Shown here: positions 27,318 through 36,376 of the stretch, one piece after another | Position numbering within the stretch: the first letter of the stretch is position 1 | Layout of the letters: the number at the start of each line of letters is the position of its first letter | DNA from: an uncultured Bacteroidales bacterium | GTDB lineage: Bacteria > Bacteroidota > Bacteroidia > Bacteroidales > UBA932 | Direction of reading: 5' to 3' | Assembly (NCBI GenBank): GCA_947306365.1 | Contig: CAMZGD010000016.1 | Location: 1 to 53,137 of the forward strand | DNA: 53,137 nt | The notes under the pieces: generated by a model | What the model saw: the letters and a program-made list of their open reading frames with translations, nothing else | Databases searched by the model: none | What the model was told of the DNA's origin: nothing | Translations under genes and position numbers: made by a program

Positions 27318-28838
27318 TCAGCGTTTCTTGAAGAAGAAGGATTTCTGCCGCTGCTTTCGGGCGAGGTCGCGCTCCACGAAGATTTTCCGGCCGGTGCGGG
27401 GGTCCTTTCCCGTATGGAACATCTCGGTCGAAACGGTCATCGGCGTCGGGGTGAAATCCTGCACCTGCTCAGTCCGGACGCCGCGCAGGGCGGGATGCTT
27501 CGAAAGCGCCTCCATGTCTTGCATCGTGCAGCCGGGGTGGGCCGAGATGAAGTACGGGACGATCTCATACTTCAGCCCGCGCTGCCGGACCAGCTTGCGG
27601 AACTCCTGCTCCAGCCGCTCGAACAGCTTGAAGGACGGCTTGCCCATCGCCTGCAGCACGTGGTCTTCCGTATGCTCGGGCGCCACCTTGAGGCGGCCGC
27701 TCGTATGCTGCGTGACCAGCGCCTCGAAATACCGGCGTCCGGTCGCGTCGAGGAAGCCGTTTTCGTCGAGGAACAGGTCGTAGCGGATGCCGCTGCTGAC
27801 GAACACGTGCTTTACGCCCGGGACCTTGAGCACCTTCCCGTAGAGCTGCAGCAGCGGGGCGTGGTCGTGGTCGAGGTTGCGGCAAACGTTCGGAAAGAGG
27901 CAGGACGGGCGGCGGCACTTTTCGCACAGGGAACGGTCCTTCCCGCCCATCCGGTACATATTGGCGCTCGGCGCACCCAGGTCGGTGATCGTGCCCTTGA
28001 ATTCGGGATGATGCGTCAGCGCCTCCACTTCCCGCAGGATCGAGGCCTCGCTGCGCGACTGGATCTGCTTCCCCTGGTGGGCGGTGATCGCACAGAAGTT
28101 GCAGCCCCCGAAGCAGCCGCGGTGCGTGGTGATCGAGAACTTGATCATGTCGTAGGCCGGGATGCGCTTCCCCTTGTAGCGGGGATGCGGCAGCCGGGTG
28201 AACGGCAGGTCGTAGATCCAGTCCAGTTCTTCGGTGGTCAGGGCCGGTCCCTGCAGGATCCGGGGAAGCGAAGCGGCCGTCCCCTTGTCGAGGGCTTCGG
28301 CCAGCCGCGACATCGGTTCCTCCCCCATTCCGGCCACCAGGTAGTCGGCGCCGCTTTCCTCCAGGATCGGCGGCTTCATGCAGTCGTCCCAGTAGTCGTA
28401 GTGCCGTTCGCGGCGCAGCGAGGCCTCGATGCCGCCGATCACCACGGGCACGTCGGGCCAGAGCTGCTTCAGGATCCGGGTGTAGACCACCGTCGCGCGG
28501 TCGGGACGGGCGCCGGGCCTGCCCTCGGACGTATAGGCGTCGTCGCTGCGCAGGCGCTTGGCCGCCGTGTAATGGTTCACCATCGAATCCATCGCCCCGG
28601 CGCCCACGCCGAAATACAGGCGCGGCCGGCCCAGCTTGCGGAAGTCGCGCAGGTCGTCGCGCCAGTTCGGCTGCGGCACCACCGCCACCCGCCAGCCCCG
28701 TGCCTCGAGCACGCGCGCCAGGACGGCCATGCCGAACGAAGGATGGTCCACATACGCATCGCCCGTGAACAGGATGATGTCGATGGAATCCCATCCAAGG
28801 GCTTCCACCTCCTTCTTCGACGTCGGCAGGAAGTTCAT
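27318..28838 (-). CDS. YgiQ family radical SAM protein
   Basis: A 506-residue UPF0313/YgiQ protein. N-terminal sequence LPTSKKEVEALGWDSIDIIL then GDAYVDHPSFG is characteristic. The radical SAM cluster motif is RGCFGGCNFCAI (Cx3Cx2C), followed by TAHQGKQIQSRS and a Cys-rich stretch with CEKCRRPSCLFPNVC that may hold another cluster. The reaction is unknown. It ends in a basic tail (KQRQKSFFFKKR) and is shorter than the roughly 600-700 residues of many homologues. A promoter box sits 4 bases before the ATG. Confidence 0.92.
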   Translation of the reverse strand: MNFLPTSKKEVEALGWDSIDIILFTGDAYVDHPSFGMAVLARVLEARGWRVAVVPQPNWRDDLRDFRKLGRPRLYFGVGAGAMDSMVNHYTAAKRLRSDDAYTSEGRPGARPDRATVVYTRILKQLWPDVPVVIGGIEASLRRERHYDYWDDCMKPPILEESGADYLVAGMGEEPMSRLAEALDKGTAASLPRILQGPALTTEELDWIYDLPFTRLPHPRYKGKRIPAYDMIKFSITTHRGCFGGCNFCAITAHQGKQIQSRSEASILREVEALTHHPEFKGTITDLGAPSANMYRMGGKDRSLCEKCRRPSCLFPNVCRNLDHDHAPLLQLYGKVLKVPGVKHVFVSSGIRYDLFLDENGFLDATGRRYFEALVTQHTSGRLKVAPEHTEDHVLQAMGKPSFKLFERLEQEFRKLVRQRGLKYEIVPYFISAHPGCTMQDMEALSKHPALRGVRTEQVQDFTPTPMTVSTEMFHTGKDPRTGRKIFVERDLARKQRQKSFFFKKR

Positions 28839-28842
28839 GGAA

Positions 28843-28850
28843 CAAATATA
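28843..28850 (-). promoter_or_regulatory. Promoter -7 box of the YgiQ gene
   Basis: TATATTTG on the minus strand, only 4 bases before the ATG at 28838, implies a leaderless transcript. It falls in the 19-base gap after the EamA gene. Confidence 0.6.
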
Positions 28851-28857
28851 AGAAAAA

Positions 28858-29760
28858 TTACCTTGCGGCGGCGCGGGAACGGATGACCAGGGCGACGCCG
28901 GCGAAGACCAGGAAAGTGGCCAGGAGCTTCTGCCAGGTGAGCACGTCGAGGCCGGTGACGATGCTGATGACGGCGGCGATGATGGGCTGCAAGTACGTGT
29001 ACATGCTCACCAGCGTGGGCCGGATGCGCTGCTGCCCGTAAGGAATCAGGAAGTATGCCACGAACGTGGCGAAGAAGACCAGGAAGCCGATCTCCCAGAA
29101 CACGTTGGCCGGGATGGCGGCATAGTCGGTCGTGACCAGCTCCCGCGCCGAGAACGGCAGCGACAGGGCCAGCGCGAACAGGAAGGCCCACTTCATGAAG
29201 GTCACCACGCTGTACCGCGAGATGAGCTTTCGGAAGGCGCCCAGATAGAGGGCGAAGCTCAGGCTGTTCAGGACCAGGCAGACGAAGCCCATCGGCTCGG
29301 TCTTCTCGACCCCGCCCGCCGCGTGCGTGGAATTGAAGATCAGCAGCAGCACGCCGAAGAAACTGACCGCCACGCCCAGCACCTTCTTCCAGGTGATGGG
29401 TTCCTTGAGGAACAGGAACGCGAAGAACATCGTGAAGATCGGCGAGAGCGTGTGCATCACCGAAGCGTCGATGGTCGCCGAGAGGGTCATCGCTTTCAGG
29501 AAGGTCAGCTGCGGCACGAAAAGGCCGACGAACGAGGCCAGCGCGATCAGTCCGACATCCTTCCGGGCGACGGGCTCCTTAGGCAGGAAAAGCGAAATGA
29601 ACCAGAACAGGGCGCACGCCCCGATCGCCCGAAACGTAAACAGCAGCATCGGCGACACCGCCTCTGCGTTGGCGATATCCTTGGTGAACACGATGTTCAA
29701 CCCGAAGATCGTGTACGCTCCGGCTACCGCAAGATGCCCTGCCAACTGTTCGTGTCTCAC
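28858..29760 (-). CDS. EamA-family (DMT) transporter
   Basis: A 300-residue membrane protein with ten predicted helices and two EamA repeats (AGAYTIFGLNIVFTKDIAN at the start; EPMGFVCLVLNSLSFALYLG opening the second). Substrate unknown. It starts with GTG at 29760, overlapping the argS stop as GTGA. No ATG is available near the expected N-terminus. Confidence 0.88.
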   Translation of the reverse strand: MRHEQLAGHLAVAGAYTIFGLNIVFTKDIANAEAVSPMLLFTFRAIGACALFWFISLFLPKEPVARKDVGLIALASFVGLFVPQLTFLKAMTLSATIDASVMHTLSPIFTMFFAFLFLKEPITWKKVLGVAVSFFGVLLLIFNSTHAAGGVEKTEPMGFVCLVLNSLSFALYLGAFRKLISRYSVVTFMKWAFLFALALSLPFSARELVTTDYAAIPANVFWEIGFLVFFATFVAYFLIPYGQQRIRPTLVSMYTYLQPIIAAVISIVTGLDVLTWQKLLATFLVFAGVALVIRSRAAAR

Positions 29761-31538
29761 ATCCGTTCCGGGAGGTCGATGCCGAGGATCTTCATCGCGT
29801 GACGGAGTGTGCGCGCGATGACGGAAACCAGCATCAGGCGCTGGTCGCGGGCCGCCGCATCTTCCTCACGCAGGATCTGCGTATCGTGATAGTACTGGTT
29901 GAACTCCTTCGCCAGGTCGTATGCGAAATTCGCGACCAGTGCCGGAGAATGTGCCGCACCCGCTTCCCGGACCTTGTCGGGATAGCCGCTGAGCAGCTGC
30001 ACGATCGACTCCTCCTTCGGCAGGAGCGCAGCCCCCGTGACGGAGGGCGCAAAGCCCGCTTCCGTCGCTTTCCGCAGGATCGAGCAGATACGGGCGTGGG
30101 TATACTGGATGAACGGTCCCGTGTTGCCGTTGAAATCGATTGACTCCTTCGGGTCGAAGAGCATCGTCTTCCGCGGATCGACCTTCAGGATGAAATACTT
30201 GAGCGCACCGAGCGAAAGCATCCGGAACAGTTCGTCCTGCTCCGCGTCGCTCATCCCTTCCAGCTTGCCCAGTTCCAGCGACGTCTCCTTCGCCGTGGCA
30301 TACATCCGGTCGAGCAGGTCGTCCGCATCGACCACCGTGCCTTCGCGCGACTTCATCTTTCCTTCCGGAAGCTCCACCATCCCGTAGGACATGTGGTAGA
30401 TGGCGTCGGACCAGGCAAAGCCCAGCTTGCCGAGAATCAGCTTCAGCACCTGGAAATGGTAGTTCTGCTCGTTGCCCACGACATAGATGATCTCATCGAA
30501 ATGATACTCGTCGTAACGCTGCTTCGCGGTACCCAGGTCCTGCGTCATATAGACCGACGTGCCGTCGCGGCGCAGCAGCAGTTTCTCGTCCAGGCCGTCG
30601 GCCGTCAGGTCGCACCACACCGAGCCGTCGTCGCGGCGGTAGAGGACGCCCTTGGCCAGGCCCTCCTCCACCAGCGACTTGCCGTCCTTGTACGTCTGCG
30701 ACTCATAGTAGATCCGGTCGAACGAGATGCCGAGCCGGCGGTACGTCTCGTCGAAGCCGGCATAGACCCATCCGTTCATCTTTTCCCACAGCGCCCGGAC
30801 TTCGGGGTCGCCCTGCTCCCACTTCACCAGCATCGCCTGCGCCTCCTGCAGGATCGGCGCCTGCTTCTCCGCCTCTTCCTCGCTCATGCCGCCCGCCACC
30901 AGTTCCCGGACCTCCGCCTTGAGCAGGTCGTTGAACTTCACATAATAGTCGCCCACCAGATGGTCGCCTTTCTTGCCGGAAGTCTCCGGCGTCTCGCCGT
31001 TCCCGCATTTGAGCCAGGCCAGCATCGACTTGCAGATGTGGATGCCGCGGTCGTTGACCAAGTTGACCTTGAGCACCCTGTGCCCGCAGGCGGCCAGCAG
31101 CTGGCTTACCGACCATCCCAGCAGGTTGTTGCGGATGTGGCCCAGGTGCAGCGGCTTGTTGGTGTTCGGACTGGAAAACTCCACCATCACGGTCCGGCCC
31201 GTAGGCGGCAGCTGCCCGAAATCAGGCTGTGCGGCGATTTCCGCCAGGTTCGACGTCCAGAACGAACCGGCCAGCTTGAGATTCAGGAACCCCTTGACCA
31301 CGTTGAAACGGTCGACCTGCGGATCATTTTCCTGCAGCCAGCCGCCGATTTCCGCGGCCGTGGCCTCGGGCGCCTTGCGGCTGGTCTTCAGCAGCGGGAA
31401 GACGACGAGGGTCACGTCGCCCTCGAACTCCTTGCGGGTGGGCTGGACCTGAATCAGGTTGTCGGCGGGTTCTGCGCCGTAGCACGCGACGACGGCCTTC
31501 CGGGCCGCAGCAGCGATATATTCAAGCGGATTGATCAT
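29757..31538 (-). CDS. argS: Arginine-tRNA ligase
   Basis: A 593-residue class I synthetase. It has an N-terminal Arg-tRNA-synthetase core-recognition domain, the HIGH-type signature FSSPNTNKPLHLGHIRNN, the KMSK-like GKMKSREGTVV, and a C-terminal DALR anticodon-binding domain (FIQYTHARICSIL onward). Normal length. The ATG at 31538 lies 16 bases from a large palindromic element that separates it from the AGCS gene upstream. Confidence 0.97.
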   Translation of the reverse strand: MINPLEYIAAAARKAVVACYGAEPADNLIQVQPTRKEFEGDVTLVVFPLLKTSRKAPEATAAEIGGWLQENDPQVDRFNVVKGFLNLKLAGSFWTSNLAEIAAQPDFGQLPPTGRTVMVEFSSPNTNKPLHLGHIRNNLLGWSVSQLLAACGHRVLKVNLVNDRGIHICKSMLAWLKCGNGETPETSGKKGDHLVGDYYVKFNDLLKAEVRELVAGGMSEEEAEKQAPILQEAQAMLVKWEQGDPEVRALWEKMNGWVYAGFDETYRRLGISFDRIYYESQTYKDGKSLVEEGLAKGVLYRRDDGSVWCDLTADGLDEKLLLRRDGTSVYMTQDLGTAKQRYDEYHFDEIIYVVGNEQNYHFQVLKLILGKLGFAWSDAIYHMSYGMVELPEGKMKSREGTVVDADDLLDRMYATAKETSLELGKLEGMSDAEQDELFRMLSLGALKYFILKVDPRKTMLFDPKESIDFNGNTGPFIQYTHARICSILRKATEAGFAPSVTGAALLPKEESIVQLLSGYPDKVREAGAAHSPALVANFAYDLAKEFNQYYHDTQILREEDAAARDQRLMLVSVIARTLRHAMKILGIDLPERM

Positions 31539-31553
31539 GATATTATTCGTCTC

Positions 31554-31681
31554 AAAGGATTGCTTTCGCTTTCAAGACCGTCTGCGCCCACGCAGCCGTG
31601 AGTGGGAGGGGCCCAAAGCCATGGCTTTGGGAGGGATAGGCCCCGAAGGGGCCGTAGTCTTGAAAGCGAAAGCAATCCTTT
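31554..31681. repeat. 128-base palindromic element with 25-base perfect arms and three inner hairpins
   Basis: Perfect 25-base inverted repeats at 31554-31578 and 31657-31681 (left arm begins aaaggattgctttcgc) enclose 78 bases that hold three further perfect stems: 31582-31586 with 31591-31595 (ctgcg/cgcag), a 20-base palindrome at 31612-31631 (cccaaagcca/tggctttggg), and 31639-31644 with 31648-31653 (ggcccc/ggggcc). It almost fills the 147-base gap between the AGCS gene and argS. The design suits a MITE-like or REP-like mobile repeat or a branched structured RNA. No transposase and no target-site duplication was recognised. Confidence 0.8.
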
Positions 31682-31685
31682 ACAT

Positions 31686-33080
31686 TCATTTTTTTGACAT
31701 TTTGGCGAAATAGCGGTCCATCTCCCTGCGGGCCCTGGGGGCCAGACAGAAGAGGGTGAACATCGTGGGGAAGGCCATCAGCGCATAGGCGGTGTCGATC
31801 AGGCTGACAGCCACCTTGAGCGGAATGACGGCGGCCACCACGAGCATCGCCAGGAAGAAGTAATTGTAGTATTTCGCATACCGGGCCCCGAAGAGGAAGC
31901 CGGTACATTTCTGTCCATAGTAGGAGTAGGAGAACATCGTGCTGAAGGCGAACAGGATCACGATCACGAAGAGCAGGTAGTTCCCCACCCCGGGAATAGC
32001 GGCGTGGAAGGCGTTCAACGCCAGTTTGAGCCCCTCCATAGAACCCATTCCCGAAGCTTCGGGCATCAGGGAGGGATCGAGCGTGGCCCCGATGAGGATC
32101 GCCAGCGCAGTCAGCGTACAGACCAGGCCCGAGTCGATCGAAGGGCCGATCATCGCCACCAGGCCCTCGCGGACCGGCTCGCTGTTCTTCGAGGCGCCGT
32201 GCATCATTGATGCCGTGCCGACGCCCGCTTCGTTGACCAGCGCGGCGCGGCGCACCCCGGTGAGCGCGATCATGATGACCGAACCGATGCCGCCGCCCAG
32301 CGCACCCCGCGGCGAGAAAGCGCCCGCGAAGATGTCCCGGAAAACGCCCGGCACCAGGCCGATGTGGCGGATCAGAATGAAGAGCACCAGCAGGAAATAG
32401 AGCGCGACCATCGTCGGCACCAGTTTCGTGGCGATCTTGGAAATGCGGCCGATGCCGCCGATGACCACGCACGAAACAATGGCGCAGATGACCAGGCCGA
32501 TGACCAGCCGGAGCGTCGCGGTATTCTGGACAGGCGTGAAGAACAGCGTAGTGACCGATTCGGTGAGCTGGTTGGCCTGCATCACGCAGAGCGTGCCGAT
32601 CAGGCCGAAGCAGGAGAAGAAGACGGCGAGCGGCTTCCATTTCCGGCCGAGGCCTTCGACGATCATATACATCGGGCCGCCCTGCGTCTCCCCGGCATCG
32701 TCCTTCCCCTTGTACATCACGGCGACCGTCCCTTCAAAGAACTTGGTTGCCATTCCCACGACGGCGCTCACCCACATCCAGAAGATGGCGCCGGGTCCGC
32801 CGATGGACAGCGCGACCGCCACGCCGGCGATGTTGCCCATGCCCACCGTGGCGGCGATGGCGCTGGTCAGCGCCTCGAACGAGGAGATCTGCCCGGCGGC
32901 GCCTTCTTCCTTGACACGAAGCGCCGCGATGGCACGGCCATAGTAGCGCAGCGGCGCGAACTTGGAATAGAACAGGAAGAACAGGCCGCCGCCGATCAGC
33001 AGGAAAAACAGCGGATAGCCGCAGACGAAATCGCTGAATGCAGCAATTCCGTTTCCGATTGCATTCCAAAAACCGCCCAT
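31686..33080 (-). CDS. Alanine/glycine:cation symporter (AGCS family)
   Basis: A 464-residue sodium:amino-acid symporter with about eleven helices. Signatures are ATVGMGNIAGVAVALSIGGP, ALVNEAGVGTASMMHGAS and FALSTMFSYSYYGQKC-like FAFSTMFSYSYYG. It imports alanine or glycine with Na+, which would fit with the Na+-pumping NADH dehydrogenase encoded at the end of the window. It follows the sigma factor gene by 12 bases and stops 4 bases before the palindromic element. Confidence 0.94.
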   Translation of the reverse strand: MGGFWNAIGNGIAAFSDFVCGYPLFFLLIGGGLFFLFYSKFAPLRYYGRAIAALRVKEEGAAGQISSFEALTSAIAATVGMGNIAGVAVALSIGGPGAIFWMWVSAVVGMATKFFEGTVAVMYKGKDDAGETQGGPMYMIVEGLGRKWKPLAVFFSCFGLIGTLCVMQANQLTESVTTLFFTPVQNTATLRLVIGLVICAIVSCVVIGGIGRISKIATKLVPTMVALYFLLVLFILIRHIGLVPGVFRDIFAGAFSPRGALGGGIGSVIMIALTGVRRAALVNEAGVGTASMMHGASKNSEPVREGLVAMIGPSIDSGLVCTLTALAILIGATLDPSLMPEASGMGSMEGLKLALNAFHAAIPGVGNYLLFVIVILFAFSTMFSYSYYGQKCTGFLFGARYAKYYNYFFLAMLVVAAVIPLKVAVSLIDTAYALMAFPTMFTLFCLAPRARREMDRYFAKMSKK

Positions 33081-33092
33081 AGTGCGTCCGGA

Positions 33093-33953
33093 TTATCCCA
33101 GATAGCCCTTGAGCAGCTTGCTGCGGGCGCTGTGGCGCAGACGGCGGATGGCCTTTTCCTTGATCTGGCGTACCCGTTCGCGGGTAAGTCCGAATTTTTC
33201 GCCGATTTCTTCGAGGGTCATTTCCTGGCAGCCGATGCCGAAGAAATACTTGACGATGTCGCGTTCCCGCTCGGTCAGCGTGGAGAGCGCGCGTTCGATT
33301 TCCGTGTTGAGCGATTCATTCACCAGACCCTTGTCGGCGTTGGGCGAGTCGTTGTTGACCAGCACGTCGAGCAGGCTGTTGTCCTCCCCGTCCACGAAAG
33401 GGGCGTCCACGGAGACGTGGCGGCCGCTGACACGGAGCGTATCGGCGATCTTCTCGCGGGGAATCTCGAGCATGTCGGCCAGTTCGTCGGGCGACGGCTG
33501 GCGTTCATACTGCTGCTCGAACTGCGAGAGCGCCTTGTTGATCTTGTTGAGCGAACCCACCTGGTTGAGCGGAAGGCGCACGATGCGGCTCTGCTCGGCC
33601 AGCGCCTGGAGGATCGACTGACGGATCCACCACACGGCGTAGGAGATGAACTTGAAGCCGCGGGTCTCGTCGAACTTCTCGGCCGCCTTGATCAGGCCGA
33701 GGTTTCCTTCGTTGATAAGGTCCGGCAGGCTGATGCCCTGGTTCTGGTACTGCTTGGCTACGGATACGACGAACCGGAGGTTCGCACGGGTAAGTTTGTC
33801 GAGCGCGGCCTGGTCGCCCTTCTTGATCCGCTGGGCGAGTTCCACCTCTTCCTCTACTGTAATCAATTCTTCCCGACCGATTTCCTGGAGATATTTGTCG
33901 AGCGATGCGCTCTCACGGTTGGTGATCGATTTGGTAATCTTTAACTGACGCAT
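33093..33953 (-). CDS. rpoD: Primary RNA polymerase sigma factor (short SigA/RpoD)
   Basis: A 286-residue sigma-70 protein of the short Bacteroidota primary type. It lacks region 1.1: it begins [26 protein letters not shown] (region 1.2). Region 2 has [35 protein letters not shown] and [14 protein letters not shown], and region 4 has [16 protein letters not shown] and [19 protein letters not shown]. It recognises the TAnnTTTG promoters described elsewhere in this window. A stem-loop with a T run sits directly in front of its start codon. Confidence 0.95.
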   Translation of the reverse strand: MRQLKITKSITNRESASLDKYLQEIGREELITVEEEVELAQRIKKGDQAALDKLTRANLRFVVSVAKQYQNQGISLPDLINEGNLGLIKAAEKFDETRGFKFISYAVWWIRQSILQALAEQSRIVRLPLNQVGSLNKINKALSQFEQQYERQPSPDELADMLEIPREKIADTLRVSGRHVSVDAPFVDGEDNSLLDVLVNNDSPNADKGLVNESLNTEIERALSTLTERERDIVKYFFGIGCQEMTLEEIGEKFGLTRERVRQIKEKAIRRLRHSARSKLLKGYLG

Positions 33954-33956
33954 AGA

Positions 33957-33992
33957 AAAAAATCAAGTGCCGCAAAAAAAATCGCGGCACTT
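33957..33992 (-). terminator. Terminator-like hairpin between htrA and the sigma factor start
   Basis: Nine-base perfect arms (33965-33973 and 33984-33992, aagtgccgc/gcggcactt) with a 10-base loop are followed, in the direction of transcription, by GATTTTTTT. It looks like an intrinsic terminator for the HtrA gene, but its T run ends only a few bases before the ATG of the sigma factor at 33953. Confidence 0.75.
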
Positions 33993-34028
33993 ACTTATAC
34001 GAATTCCTGAAAGGAATGTTTCAAAAAT

Positions 34029-35162
34029 TTACAGCGCGACGACCAGCTCGTGCTGGCGGCCGTCACGAAGGACGGTCACCACGGCTTTTTCGCCCGGCCG
34101 GAGCCGGCTGATCTGCTCCTGCAGGCCGGCGCTGTTGTGCACGACATTGAGGTTGATCTCCTTGATCACGTCGCCCGTCCGGACACCCGCCTTGTCAGCC
34201 GGCCCGTCTTTCTGGACGGCCGCGACATACACGCCGTCGATGTCCTTCAGGTTCGCCTGCGCGGCCACCTCCGCATTCACGTCGGTGATGCTGATGCCCA
34301 GCATCGCCCGCTGCACGGCGCCGTATTCGATGAAGTCGTCGACCACCTTCCCCACGATGTTGACCGGGACGGCGAACGAATAGCCCGTGTACGATCCCGT
34401 CCGGGAGATGATGGAGGTGTTGATGCCCACCAGTTCGCCGGCCGCATTGACCAGCGCGCCGCCGCTGTTGCCCGGATTCACGGCCGCATCGGTCTGGATG
34501 AACGACTCGACCCGGTACTGGCCGTCATAATTGGGCATCGAACGGCCCTTGGCGCTCACGATGCCGGCCGTGATGGTCGACCGCAGGTCGTACGGGCTGC
34601 CGATGGCCAGCACCCATTCCCCGAGCCGGAGGTCGTCGGAATCGCCCATCGGGACGACGGGCAGGTCTTCCGCCTCGATCTTGAGCAGGGCGATGTCGGT
34701 GGCCGGATCGGTGCCCACCAGCTTCGCCGGGTAGACCTTGTTGTTCTCGAGCGTCACTTCGATCACGTCGGCCCCGGCGACCACGTGGTTGTTGGTCACG
34801 ATGTACCCGTCGGGACGGATGATGACGCCGGAACCCAGGCCGACCTGGTCACGCGGCGTCTGGGCGAAGCCGAAGATCAGGTCGAGCAGCGAACCCGGCT
34901 GCTGGTAGTTGGCCTTCTGCGTCACCTTGACATAGACGACGGCCTGTACGGCCGACTCGGCTGCATCGGAGAAGTTGGGGACCTCGGTCACTTCCACCCT
35001 GCGCAGGGGCGCTGACTTTTTGTCAGCCGTCCCGGCGGCGACGACAGCGGCCGCCTCGTCGTTCGAACGGAGGCGCCGGTCGAAGGCCGTCGTAGCGGCG
35101 AAATAACCCGTAAGTCCTGATACAGCGACAATTAAAAGCAAATAGAGAAGTTTTTTACCCAT
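34029..35162 (-). CDS. HtrA/DegQ-type periplasmic serine protease with one PDZ domain
   Basis: A 377-residue membrane-anchored or secreted protease. A hydrophobic N-terminus (about 4-24) precedes the trypsin-like domain with triad H126 (TNNHVV), D156 (TDIALL) and S233 (GNSGG). A single PDZ domain (about 285-375) follows. The usual DegP-type proteins in Bacteroidales have two PDZ domains and about 500 residues, so this resembles DegS in layout. It likely handles misfolded envelope proteins or cuts a regulator. Divergent from dnaN. Confidence 0.92.
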   Translation of the reverse strand: MGKKLLYLLLIVAVSGLTGYFAATTAFDRRLRSNDEAAAVVAAGTADKKSAPLRRVEVTEVPNFSDAAESAVQAVVYVKVTQKANYQQPGSLLDLIFGFAQTPRDQVGLGSGVIIRPDGYIVTNNHVVAGADVIEVTLENNKVYPAKLVGTDPATDIALLKIEAEDLPVVPMGDSDDLRLGEWVLAIGSPYDLRSTITAGIVSAKGRSMPNYDGQYRVESFIQTDAAVNPGNSGGALVNAAGELVGINTSIISRTGSYTGYSFAVPVNIVGKVVDDFIEYGAVQRAMLGISITDVNAEVAAQANLKDIDGVYVAAVQKDGPADKAGVRTGDVIKEINLNVVHNSAGLQEQISRLRPGEKAVVTVLRDGRQHELVVAL

Positions 35163-35163
35163 C

Positions 35164-35186
35164 TTGTCCTATTTTTATTATATTTG
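35164..35186 (+). promoter_or_regulatory. Promoter of dnaN
   Basis: TTG at 35164-35166 and TATATTTG at 35179-35186, 15 bases apart, the same spacing as for uraA and tRNA-Lys. The leader before the dnaN ATG (35237) would be about 40-45 bases. Confidence 0.7.
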
Positions 35187-35236
35187 TAGTTCTGAACCAT
35201 GTATCTTGACAAGAAATAATAAAAATTATACCAAAA

Positions 35237-36364
35237 ATGAAATTCACCGTATCAAGTTCCGAGCTTCTCAACGGCCTGATGTCCGTTTCCAAGGTCATCG
35301 TCCCCAAACCCACCAACTCCATCCTGGAGAATTTCCTTTTCCAGCTTCAGGACAACACCCTGACCGTCACGGCTTCGGACGGTGAGACGACGCTCAAGAC
35401 GCAGCTCCCGATCGCGCAGGTCAGCCAGGAAGGCGCCACCGCCGTCCCGGCGAAGCTCCTGACCGACTCGCTCAAGGAATTCCCCGACCAGCCCCTTGCG
35501 TTCAGCGTGGACGAGGGCAGCTCCGTGATGGACATCGTCTGGGCCAGCGGCGCCTCCAAGATCCCCTGCTTCGACGCGGCCGACTTCCCGGAACTGCCTG
35601 AGATCGGCGAAATTTCCGAAAGCGTCATCATCCCTTCGGCCACCCTGCTCGACGGCATCGGCAACACCATCTACGCCACGGCCGAGGAGGAACTCCGCCC
35701 GGTGATGAACGGCATCTTCTTCGACATCGATCCCGAGGTCACCACGCTCGTCGCCTCCGACGCCCACAAGCTCATCTGCTACAGTTTCCTGGGCGCCAAG
35801 CTTTCGCAGAAGTCCAACTTCATCCTGCACAAGAAGCCGGCTTCCATCCTCAAGAGCATCCTGGCCCGCTACGACGAGGACATCACCATCCGCTACGACA
35901 ACAAGAACGCCTATTTCAGCTTCGGCAACAACATCCTGGTATGCCGCCTCATCGAAGGCAACTACCCGGCCTACCGGAGCGTGATACCCAAGAACAACAA
36001 CAACAAGCTCGTGATCGGCCGTACCGACCTGCTGGGCGTGGTCAAGCGCATCGCCGTCTGCTCGAACCAGATCTCCAACCAGATCCGGCTCAAGCTCTCG
36101 CTCAACGAAGTGCTCATTTCCGCCCAGGACCTCGGCTTCTCGATGTCCGCCCACGAAACGCTTCCCTGCCAGTATGACGGCCAGGAAATGGAGATCGGCT
36201 TCAAGGCCCCGTTCCTGCTGGAGATCCTCAGCAACCTGCCGTACCAGAACATCTGCATGGAATTGGCCGACCCGGCGCGCGCCGCGCTGATCGTCTCGGC
36301 CGACGAAGCCCGCCCGGGCCAGGACATCCGCGCCCTGCTGATGCCGGTGATGATCAACGCATAA
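35237..36364 (+). CDS. dnaN: DNA polymerase III beta subunit (sliding clamp)
   Basis: A 375-residue clamp with three repeated clamp domains (about 1-120, 130-250, 255-375). Typical segments are MKFTVSSSELLNGLMSVSKV, EELRPVMNGIFFD, ATDAHKL-like VASDAHKLICY, and the C-terminal IRALLMPVMINA. It encircles DNA and tethers polymerases. It heads a plus-strand run of closely packed genes that continues into polysaccharide genes. Confidence 0.97.
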   Translation: MKFTVSSSELLNGLMSVSKVIVPKPTNSILENFLFQLQDNTLTVTASDGETTLKTQLPIAQVSQEGATAVPAKLLTDSLKEFPDQPLAFSVDEGSSVMDIVWASGASKIPCFDAADFPELPEIGEISESVIIPSATLLDGIGNTIYATAEEELRPVMNGIFFDIDPEVTTLVASDAHKLICYSFLGAKLSQKSNFILHKKPASILKSILARYDEDITIRYDNKNAYFSFGNNILVCRLIEGNYPAYRSVIPKNNNNKLVIGRTDLLGVVKRIAVCSNQISNQIRLKLSLNEVLISAQDLGFSMSAHETLPCQYDGQEMEIGFKAPFLLEILSNLPYQNICMELADPARAALIVSADEARPGQDIRALLMPVMINA

Positions 36365-36376
36365 CCGGGATTCCCC

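Noticed and set aside
31531..31713. A 60-codon frame across the palindromic element
   Set aside because: It is made by the inverted repeats themselves and shows no protein-like features.
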